This document shows, piece by piece, positions 6,103 through 12,303 of a stretch of DNA of 14,715 nucleotides. The notes below the pieces were generated by a model, which worked only from the letters and a program-made list of their open reading frames with translations, did no database searches and was not told where the DNA came from. This stretch comes from Chitinophagaceae bacterium. Lineage in GTDB: Bacteria > Bacteroidota > Bacteroidia > Chitinophagales > Chitinophagaceae. Location: NCBI GenBank assembly GCA_025924755.1, contig JAICHT010000055.1, positions 1 through 14,715 of the forward strand, given 5' to 3'. How positions within the stretch are numbered: position 1 is the first letter of the stretch; every line of letters starts with the position of its first letter. A program made the position numbers and the translations under genes.

Positions 6103-8532
6103 CTATTGCACCTGTTGCTTTACCCATTGGGTAATTTGTGTAATCTGGCTGCCGGTTAGTTGTTTTTTCATTTTAAGTTGATAGTAGGTAGAGATGCTCC
6201 AGTTCATAGGAAAGTTTAGCGTATCACTATCAATATTATGATACAGATCGGCCCGTATATAATGCGGAGTATCGGGTGGATAAATTAATTGAAGATACTT
6301 TTGCAACCTCGAATTATTAACGTCGGTTTGGGTTCCAAACGAGCCCACCAAAGTAGTGATGGGTGACATCAAGTCGTTTTGCAGGGGATGCACTTTTGTA
6401 AGGCTGGCATTGCTGCTTACCGGCGAGTTGGTAATATGAATTACATAAAAACTCAGCTTGCTTAAATAGGCATTTTTCGCCGTATCTGTTTTTTGAAGCT
6501 TTTTTATCAATTCCTGTATGCCTATAATCATTTCATGCACTACGCCGGCGCCCGAATTATCGAAATAGCCGCCATCTACAAAATAATTTACCGAGCTGTG
6601 TTTTCCGTACTGATCTATGCGGCCGGCCGGGCTGATATAAGGAAACCGGGCACCTAATACCACGGCTGTACTAAGCCGCATATCGGTATCGTTTGGTAGT
6701 AAACTCAATACATCTATCCTTTTACCAAACGTAGTGGTATCAATGAGTATATTGCTGATAACACCGGGCCGGCCATCCTGCATGCGGGTAGTATTAATGC
6801 ACAGAACCGGTAATTGAATATTCTCCGTATCTGGTGTTAATGCGGAAAAAGGTAATGCTAGTTTGTGTTGCAAAAAAGTAGTATCGCCAGTACCATTTTC
6901 CATTACACTTTCCAGAGCCCCCGCACGGTCTTTCATCTTTTTTAAATCGATTGGTAATATCGGACGAAAGAAGTCAGGGCCCAGCATACGTGCCAATGTA
7001 AAGCTCAAAAAGTCGTGGCGTAAAAAGTCCTGCCCTTGCGCTTCAAAGCTTTTACCCCTTAGCTGCGCCTGGTTATATAACAATGCCATATAAGCCCCGT
7101 TACCCACACTGCCGCCCGATGCGCCGGATAAACAAAATAAATGATTGTCAAATCTGCCGGCGGTTTCATCGTGCAGCTTGCCTAATACAGAGGCCACCCA
7201 ATAGCCCGAGCGGGAAGCGCCGCCATCCGCCAAAATAAAAAATACCGGGTACGTGGTTGTTTTGTTGATGGCTGCAGCATGTTGATTTACCCATTTTAAA
7301 AAATAAGTTTGTAAAGAAGGACGTTGCCGTAAAGTTTCAGCAGCATCTTTTTTTACCAGCCGCACATAATGCGGCTCACGGGTGTAGCCAAAAATAATTA
7401 CCAATATAAAAACGATAATATGAAAATTGATTTTGGTATGAATGGATAAAATAGATACAAAGTCAAAATAGCCTACCAATATACCAAATGCAAGCAATGC
7501 AAAATTTAAGCTGCCAATGTTCATGGCAAAATTGATACTAAATACGCCATAGAAGTAAATGATGATGGCAATAAAGCTGATGCTGTTAAATACTAAAAAG
7601 AAAAACCGTTCTGCATAGGGAATATCTATAAAAGGCAATGTGTTTTGTAGGGCTTTTTCAGTAGAAGACATAGAACTTTTAAAAGCATCTGCGCTTTGGC
7701 CGGACGGCTTTCTTTGACCGCTTAATAAATGATGCCTGTTTACCACTACAAATAAATACAGGTGTTGCAGTATCGCAATTAGCAGCATAATGGTTGCAGT
7801 ATTGTGCCGATAATAGGTATAGTTGATTTTAATTTGCAAATCCAGCAACGTATTCATCGGGATGAAAAATGGCCGTGATACACATAAAATAAAGACGCCG
7901 AGTGCCAGCCAGTATATAGCTTTTAGCCATTTTACTCTTCTATGTTTTACCAGCCATTTACCTGCTTTTTCAAAAAGATAATTGAGTAAAACAAAAAGAA
8001 AGATATATAATAACAGCATGTAGATCGCCCCGGTTTTTGCCAGCGGATTTTTCACTACAGGCAATTGCCAGTATGCGAGAATAATAATAGAAAAGCACAA
8101 ATAACCCAGGAGCCGCGGAAGATAACGGCCGGCCACTTCGCTGCATTTGTATAAAACCCAGTTGATAGTAAATGCTTTTGCAGGCATAGCCTCTTTACTA
8201 AAAAAGCTTTTGCCGCAGTAGTAAAGTGCTTCTCTTTTATATACTAATATGCGTGAGGAATACCAGGTGACAAACACCCAAAATACAATAGCAATGAGTA
8301 GCACGCTTTGTCCCCATTTGCCTTCAATACCGGATATCAGTAAATCTTTTCCTTGTGTTAAATTCCAAAAACATAAAGTAGCAATTATCAAAAAAAGAAA
8401 TGCCGGAAATAGAAGCCAGATATACCGCAGCCCAATGGTAAAAATTTGCAGTACTTTCTTTACTATAAAAAGTAGATCTTTTGCGCCGGCTAATAATTGC
8501 GCTAAAGCAGCCTTTTGGTTAGAAACAGGCAT
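6103..8532 (-). CDS. Patatin-like phospholipase with multi-pass membrane N-terminus
   Basis: The 809-residue protein has two parts. Residues 1 to about 385 contain roughly eight or nine hydrophobic segments (near 36-55, 75-93, 141-157, 168-187, 203-219, 246-265, 309-332, 336-360, 369-383). Residues about 425-670 form a patatin lipase core: a glycine-rich oxyanion segment DGGASRSG (436-443), the nucleophile elbow GASGG with Ser472, and the catalytic Asp653 in DGGYFDNSG. A Ser-Asp dyad hydrolysing acyl esters is the family reaction; the lipid substrate is unknown. The topology suggests an inner-membrane protein with the lipase on one face, but which face is not certain. The gene lies 57 bases after obgE and three bases before a beta-barrel gene. 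The ATG at 8532 is the first start in the frame, and nothing suggests truncation. Confidence 0.88.
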   Translation of the reverse strand: MPVSNQKAALAQLLAGAKDLLFIVKKVLQIFTIGLRYIWLLFPAFLFLIIATLCFWNLTQGKDLLISGIEGKWGQSVLLIAIVFWVFVTWYSSRILVYKREALYYCGKSFFSKEAMPAKAFTINWVLYKCSEVAGRYLPRLLGYLCFSIIILAYWQLPVVKNPLAKTGAIYMLLLYIFLFVLLNYLFEKAGKWLVKHRRVKWLKAIYWLALGVFILCVSRPFFIPMNTLLDLQIKINYTYYRHNTATIMLLIAILQHLYLFVVVNRHHLLSGQRKPSGQSADAFKSSMSSTEKALQNTLPFIDIPYAERFFFLVFNSISFIAIIIYFYGVFSINFAMNIGSLNFALLAFGILVGYFDFVSILSIHTKINFHIIVFILVIIFGYTREPHYVRLVKKDAAETLRQRPSLQTYFLKWVNQHAAAINKTTTYPVFFILADGGASRSGYWVASVLGKLHDETAGRFDNHLFCLSGASGGSVGNGAYMALLYNQAQLRGKSFEAQGQDFLRHDFLSFTLARMLGPDFFRPILPIDLKKMKDRAGALESVMENGTGDTTFLQHKLALPFSALTPDTENIQLPVLCINTTRMQDGRPGVISNILIDTTTFGKRIDVLSLLPNDTDMRLSTAVVLGARFPYISPAGRIDQYGKHSSVNYFVDGGYFDNSGAGVVHEMIIGIQELIKKLQKTDTAKNAYLSKLSFYVIHITNSPVSSNASLTKVHPLQNDLMSPITTLVGSFGTQTDVNNSRLQKYLQLIYPPDTPHYIRADLYHNIDSDTLNFPMNWSISTYYQLKMKKQLTGSQITQITQWVKQQVQ

Positions 8533-8551
8533 GTAATAAAAGTGATACTAT

Positions 8552-8583
8552 TAAAATTACCACTAATTACCCTTTGCTGCAAG
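8552..8583 (-). promoter_or_regulatory. Weak candidate promoter of the patatin-like gene
   Basis: Read on the minus strand, CTTG (8583-8580) and TAATTTTA (8559-8552) are separated by exactly 20 bases, matching the spacing of the Bacteroidota consensus with one mismatch in each element. The region is AT-rich, so chance is a real possibility. If used, it would uncouple the lipase and barrel genes from obgE and give a leader of about 15 bases. Confidence 0.25.
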
Positions 8584-8589
8584 CGGTAT

Positions 8590-9588
8590 TTATGCCGGTG
8601 TATTTAGCGTATTCCACAAAAGGTCTTTTAATTCGGTAATGCCATTATTGGTAACGGAAGAAATAAAAATATAGGGAATATTAGGCGGCAGTTCTTTTTT
8701 TACTGCCTCCATCAACTCACTATCCAGCAAATCGCTTTTACTAATAGCAAGGATAAATTTTTTCTGCATTAACTCCGGGTTGTATTGTTGCAACTCGTTT
8801 AACAACACATCATATTCTTTCCGGTAGTTTTCACTGTCCGCCGGAATTAAAAACAGCAAAATAGAGTTGCGTTCTATATGGCGCAAAAAGCGGTGCCCCA
8901 GGCCTTTTCCTTCTGCAGCACCTTCAATAATACCGGGCAAATCGGCAATGCAAAAACTTTTTCCATCCCTGTATTCCACCATGCCTAAATTGGGTGTAAG
9001 GGTGGTAAAAGCATAGTTGGCAATTTTGGGTTTGGCAGCCGTAATTACGGATAGTAAAGTGGATTTACCTGCATTTGGAAAACCTACCAAACCCACGTCT
9101 GCCAATACTTTCAGCTCTAGCACCTTCCAGCCTTCCTCGCCGGGCAAACCAGGCTGTGCATATTCCGGCGCCTGGTTGGTTGGTGTTTTAAAATGCGTAT
9201 TCCCCAAGCCGCCTTTACCGCCGGGCAGCCATATTACTTCTTCCCCATCCTGCAAAATTTCCACTTCTTTTTTACCGGTTTCTTCATCACGGGCGATAGT
9301 GCCCAGAGGCACTTCTATAATCACATCTTTTCCATAGCGACCGGTGCAGTTGTTATCACTTCCTCTTTCACCATCTTCAGCAACCACATTTTTGTAATAG
9401 CGCAGGTGCAGCAGCGTCCACAAATTGCTGTTTCCTTTTAAAATAATATGGCCGCCGCGGCCGCCGTCCCCGCCATCGGGACCTCCGTAAGCTGTTAATT
9501 TATCTCTTCTAAAATGCTTGATGCCGGCGCCGCCATGCCCGCTTTGGCAAAATATACGTATCTGGTCAACAAAGTTGCTTTTCTCCAT
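8590..9588 (-). CDS. obgE: Obg GTPase (ribosome-associated, CgtA)
   Basis: This essential cytoplasmic GTPase binds the 50S subunit and links ribosome assembly to nutrient state. The product (332 residues from the ATG at 9588) has the glycine-rich Obg fold (1 to about 158, with repeats such as GGPDGGDGGRGG) followed by the G domain. G1 is GFPNAGKS (169-176), switch I carries FTTL with Thr195-196, G3 is DLPG (216-219), G4 is SKSD (283-286) and G5 is SSV (about 310-312). G4 has Ser in place of the usual Asn. There is no C-terminal OCT domain, so it is shorter than the 390-residue E. coli protein; short forms are usual in this phylum. A TTG at 9600 would add four residues and overlap the previous gene; the ATG is preferred, one base after that gene's stop (9592-9590). 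Confidence 0.96.
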   Translation of the reverse strand: MEKSNFVDQIRIFCQSGHGGAGIKHFRRDKLTAYGGPDGGDGGRGGHIILKGNSNLWTLLHLRYYKNVVAEDGERGSDNNCTGRYGKDVIIEVPLGTIARDEETGKKEVEILQDGEEVIWLPGGKGGLGNTHFKTPTNQAPEYAQPGLPGEEGWKVLELKVLADVGLVGFPNAGKSTLLSVITAAKPKIANYAFTTLTPNLGMVEYRDGKSFCIADLPGIIEGAAEGKGLGHRFLRHIERNSILLFLIPADSENYRKEYDVLLNELQQYNPELMQKKFILAISKSDLLDSELMEAVKKELPPNIPYIFISSVTNNGITELKDLLWNTLNTPA

Positions 9589-9589
9589 A

Positions 9590-10006
9590 TTAGGTTTCAA
9601 ATATCTGTTCGGGTAAAAGGGTAACGGCGCAAGAACTATTTAAGAAGAATTGCAGCCCGTTTTTCATTTCTATATAACTGTTGTTTGCTAACTCAAATGG
9701 CTTAATAGTCTTGGCACCCGGATCGGCCATCAGGTAGTACTTAACGCCACTTTGCTGGTAGATGTTGAATTTTAAATTCCGGTCTTTAAGCCGGGTGACG
9801 GGAGAAAATATTTCGCAGCCGCATTCTTTCTTTTTATTATCTATTTCGATGCTTAGATATTTTAATAACTTCCTGCTTACAATCTGGTGTTTAGGTAATG
9901 GCGAAGGGCTCAAGGCATAGGAGTAGTCATGGATCAGTTCCCAGTCGTCCTGCCAATGACTATTATCCTGCACTGTGTAATGTGGTATCGGTATATCGCG
10001 TTGCAT
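9590..10006 (-). CDS. Uma2-family-like protein with internal deletion of the nuclease core
   Basis: The 138-residue product aligns by eye with both ends of Uma2 (DUF820) proteins, which have a PD-(D/E)XK nuclease fold and are normally about 180-200 residues. The N-terminal hallmarks are HYTVQD (9-14), DWELI (21-25) and SPSPLPKHQ (33-41). The C-terminal hallmarks are EIFSP (65-69), KDRNLKFNIYQQSGVKYY (74-91) and ADP (94-96). In full-length relatives, about 45-50 residues lie between the CGCE-type strand and the EIxSP strand, including the VxPD strand with the key Asp. Here the two are fused at residues 62-66 (near base 9812), in frame. The protein therefore probably lacks nuclease activity; it may be a remnant, or a retained non-catalytic form. 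It sits one base upstream of obgE and is likely co-transcribed with it. Divergent gene starts 98 bases away. Confidence 0.72.
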   Translation of the reverse strand: MQRDIPIPHYTVQDNSHWQDDWELIHDYSYALSPSPLPKHQIVSRKLLKYLSIEIDNKKKECGCEIFSPVTRLKDRNLKFNIYQQSGVKYYLMADPGAKTIKPFELANNSYIEMKNGLQFFLNSSCAVTLLPEQIFET

Positions 10007-10104
10007 GTTTCGGTAAAGTTAGATTATTTGATTTTATTGAACGGGGATGCTTCTGTACCTTACTTTATGAAACGTTTTAGTAGTTTTCTATAAATTTTAT
10101 TATA

Positions 10105-10449
10105 ATGAAATACCTGCTACAACTATTGATTCTTATAATCCTACAAGGAAAAGCCTGCCATAAAGAAAGTAAGGATGTTGTACCTGCAGCCATTGAAAAT
10201 AAAATTGCAGTTATAAAAAAACAACCGGCAGCCAATAATCCATCAGCAGTACATCAATATGAATATAATGGTAAGAAAGTGTATTTATTTATGAGCGGCT
10301 GCTGCGATCAGTATGATAGTTTATACGATGAAACCGGGAACTATCTCTGCGCTCCTTCGGGTGGCTTTGCAGGCAAAGGTGATGGGCAATGTGCCAATTT
10401 TGCAACTGCTGCAAAGCATCTGAAGCTGGTTTGGCAAAGAGGCTCTTAA
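10105..10449 (+). CDS. Small cysteine-rich exported protein or lipoprotein (DUF6970-like)
   Basis: The 114-residue product has a hydrophobic start (residues 3-14) and a possible lipidation Cys18 in GKAC; Lys at -2 is atypical, so it might be secreted or lipidated. The conserved-looking part carries KKVYLF (57-62), SGCCDQY (64-70), LYDETGN (73-79), Cys82 in LCAPSGG, and GKGDGQCANF (90-99). The four Cys in this domain (66, 67, 82, 96) could form two disulfides in the periplasm. The CCDQ...GGxxGKGDGxC pattern recalls a Bacteroidota domain of unknown function that I believe is DUF6970; that name is from memory. The stop codon overlaps the stop of the convergent paaY gene within the four bases TTAA. 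Function unknown. Confidence 0.78.
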   Translation: MKYLLQLLILIILQGKACHKESKDVVPAAIENKIAVIKKQPAANNPSAVHQYEYNGKKVYLFMSGCCDQYDSLYDETGNYLCAPSGGFAGKGDGQCANFATAAKHLKLVWQRGS

Positions 10450-11033
10450 TGCTTCTTAAACGGTCCGTAATTCACTTCAAAAAAGGGCTGTTGCTTTGTA
10501 TCTTCCTGTAAGGGTTCGCAGGGTTTTAACGTATCAAAACATTGCTTAGGCAGTTGCTGATATAATCTGGTGCCTTCTGTTTTCCAGGCCAGCATTTCAT
10601 CACTTACCTCTTTAATAACTTTTGCAGGGTTGCCAACCAATAACGAACGAGCCGGAATTTTTTCGCTTTGCTTAATAAAAGCCAAAGCACCTACGATGCA
10701 TTCATCACCCAACTCCACTTCATCCAGTATTACGGCATTCATACCTATCAAACAGTTTTTACCAATAGTAGCGCCGTGTATAATAGCACCATGCCCTATA
10801 TGCGATCCTGCTTTCAGCCATACGGTTATATTTGGAAACATATGCACCGTACAGTTTTCCTGCACATTGCAGCCGTCTTCAATAATAATTTTGCCCCAGT
10901 CGCCACGAATAGCGGCACCCGGTCCAATATATACATCTTTACCAATAACCACATTACCCGTAACCGTCGCCTGCGGATGTACAAATGCTGTTGGATGCGC
11001 TACAGGTTTGATGCCATTAAACTGATAAAACAT
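10446..11033 (-). CDS. paaY: PaaY, gamma-carbonic-anhydrase-like thioesterase of phenylacetate catabolism
   Basis: The 195-residue protein is a left-handed beta-helix built from hexapeptide repeats, with the three zinc-binding His of the gamma-carbonic anhydrase group (His64, His81, His86) and the accompanying Arg43, Asp45 and Gln58. Its length (E. coli PaaY has 196 residues) and the C-terminal helix with AWKTEGTRLYQQL (149-161) point to PaaY rather than to the shorter general YrdA type. PaaY is a thioesterase that hydrolyses dead-end CoA adducts when ring opening of the phenylacetate pathway fails. Its ATG directly follows the stop of paaI with no base between, so translation is probably coupled. 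It is the last gene of the paaG-paaI-paaY set. Alternative: a generic hexapeptide transferase; the neighbours make this less likely. Confidence 0.9.
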   Translation of the reverse strand: MFYQFNGIKPVAHPTAFVHPQATVTGNVVIGKDVYIGPGAAIRGDWGKIIIEDGCNVQENCTVHMFPNITVWLKAGSHIGHGAIIHGATIGKNCLIGMNAVILDEVELGDECIVGALAFIKQSEKIPARSLLVGNPAKVIKEVSDEMLAWKTEGTRLYQQLPKQCFDTLKPCEPLQEDTKQQPFFEVNYGPFKKH

Positions 11034-11462
11034 TTACATTAAATTTTTACCTGTTCTAAAACAGGTGCCTTTAAAAAAAGCCACTTGCTCGCCATTCTGG
11101 TTGGTTACATAAATAAGATACAAGCCGGTGCTTTTGCCGTTATGAGCTTCTTTGGCTTCAGCGAGCAAAGTATCACCAGGCATGGCGGCTTTATTGAACG
11201 TAATGGATACATCGAGGGCTACTGATAAGTTATTGCGGTTGTTGCAGGCAAAAGCAAATGCACTATCCGCTAATGAAAAAGTAATGCCGCCGTGTATGAT
11301 GCCAAAGCCATTCAGCATCTCATCCCGAAGGATCATTTTAATTTTACTATAGCCTTCTTTTATTTCCAGTATCTCTATCTGCAACCATTGGCTGAACTGA
11401 TCTTTCTTCATCATTCCGGCCACTATATCCTTTGCTGCCGCATCGGCTGATTGTATATCCAT
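11034..11462 (-). CDS. paaI: PaaI, hydroxyphenylacetyl-CoA thioesterase (hotdog fold)
   Basis: This 142-residue hotdog-fold thioesterase releases CoA from hydroxylated phenylacetyl-CoA esters that would otherwise trap CoA during phenylacetate breakdown. The family signature is clear: NGFGIIHGG (51-59) with Asn51, His57 and Gly58, followed by TFSLADSAFAFACN (61-74) with the catalytic Asp66. Size agrees with E. coli PaaI (140). It lies between paaG (6-base gap) and paaY (no gap), a layout that supports one transcript. The short N-terminal helix with Asp/Ala is usual for the family, and the ATG at 11462 gives the expected length. Confidence 0.92.
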   Translation of the reverse strand: MDIQSADAAAKDIVAGMMKKDQFSQWLQIEILEIKEGYSKIKMILRDEMLNGFGIIHGGITFSLADSAFAFACNNRNNLSVALDVSITFNKAAMPGDTLLAEAKEAHNGKSTGLYLIYVTNQNGEQVAFFKGTCFRTGKNLM

Positions 11463-11468
11463 GAAAAA

Positions 11469-12248
11469 TTATTCGCCTTTAAAAACAGGTTTTCTTTTTT
11501 CTAAAAAAGCTTGCACACCTTCTTTAAAATCGCTGGTTTGTGCGGCCCATTGTTGCAATTTATCTTCGTTCATCAACTGCTCGTACATGGTGTGGGTGGC
11601 AGACCATTGAAGCGCTTTCTTAGTATAAGCCAGCGCCATAGTAGGCATGCCCGCCAGTGTAGCCGCTACTTTCAGGGTTTCCTGCATAAAGATGTCATCA
11701 CTGAAATATTTATAAATCATTCCTAAACGCTCTGCTTCTTCTGCATTAATATTTTCGCCCAGCATCATCAGTGCTGATGCTTTTTGCCAGCCAATATAAC
11801 GCGGTAAAAAAAAGGAACCTCCGCAATCGGGTATTAAACCAATTTTAGAAAACGCCTGGCTAAAGTAAGCTGATTGCGTAGCAATAATAATATCGCAACA
11901 TAAGGCAATATTAGCTCCTGCTCCAACTGCCATACCGTTTACAGCCGCTACCACAGGCTTTTTTAGTTCCCGTATGCGGGTAACAATGGGGTTGTAATGT
12001 TCGGAAAGAATACGGTTCATGCCCGGGCTGTTTTCCGTATCTATTATTTCAGTGAGATCCTGGCCCACACTGAATGCTTTGCCGGCCCCTGTAAGTACCA
12101 CGCAGCGTATGTTCTGGTCATCTTTACTGTCGTCCAGCTTTTGCTGTAATGCCAGCGCCATATCGCGGTTAAAGGCGTTCAGTTTTTCCGGGCGGTTTAG
12201 GGAAATAACCGCTATGTTGTTATTTATTTCGAGCAATATAGTTGACAT
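11469..12248 (-). CDS. paaG: PaaG, 1,2-epoxyphenylacetyl-CoA isomerase (crotonase family)
   Basis: The enzyme converts the ring-1,2-epoxide of phenylacetyl-CoA to the seven-membered oxepin-CoA. The 259-residue crotonase fold has the oxyanion-hole segments FSVGQDL (59-65) and GMAVGAGANIAL (105-116), and the active-site stretch FSKIGLIPDCGGSF (133-146) with Asp141. Such an LIPDxGG segment is characteristic of PaaG/PaaB-type isomerases, whereas enoyl-CoA hydratases have Glu at both catalytic positions. The C-terminal helical region is complete and the length is normal (about 260). It heads paaG-paaI-paaY on the minus strand, 55 bases after the helicase gene, with a candidate promoter in that gap. 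A closely related enoyl-CoA hydratase/isomerase role cannot be excluded, but the neighbours support PaaG. Confidence 0.9.
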   Translation of the reverse strand: MSTILLEINNNIAVISLNRPEKLNAFNRDMALALQQKLDDSKDDQNIRCVVLTGAGKAFSVGQDLTEIIDTENSPGMNRILSEHYNPIVTRIRELKKPVVAAVNGMAVGAGANIALCCDIIIATQSAYFSQAFSKIGLIPDCGGSFFLPRYIGWQKASALMMLGENINAEEAERLGMIYKYFSDDIFMQETLKVAATLAGMPTMALAYTKKALQWSATHTMYEQLMNEDKLQQWAAQTSDFKEGVQAFLEKRKPVFKGE

Positions 12249-12267
12249 GTGCTTGTGTATTTCTTGT

Positions 12268-12300
12268 CAAATCTAAAATGTTCTATACAGACGGATGAAA
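12268..12300 (-). promoter_or_regulatory. Candidate Bacteroidota promoter of paaG-paaI-paaY
   Basis: On the minus strand, TAGATTTG (12275-12268) is a perfect match to TAnnTTTG, and TTTC (12300-12297) lies 21 bases upstream as a 3-of-4 match to TTTG. It sits wholly in the 55-base gap after the helicase stop, so the paa genes can be transcribed on their own. The expected start site is near 12263, giving a leader of about 15 bases. I see no operator for a known phenylacetate repressor. Confidence 0.5.
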
Positions 12301-12303
12301 TCT

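Noticed and set aside
9590..10006. Uma2-like gene as part of a defence or toxin-antitoxin system
   Set aside because: No partner gene, the nuclease core is missing, and the neighbour is the housekeeping gene obgE.
10014..10021. TAACTTTA on the minus strand as the promoter of the Uma2-obgE unit
   Set aside because: It has one mismatch, but no TTTG-like element lies at 19-21 bases upstream, and similar AT-rich matches are expected by chance here.
10570..11025. 151-codon plus-strand frame inside paaY
   Set aside because: The hexapeptide-repeat coding of paaY explains its length and its Ile/Pro/Ser-rich composition; no independent support.
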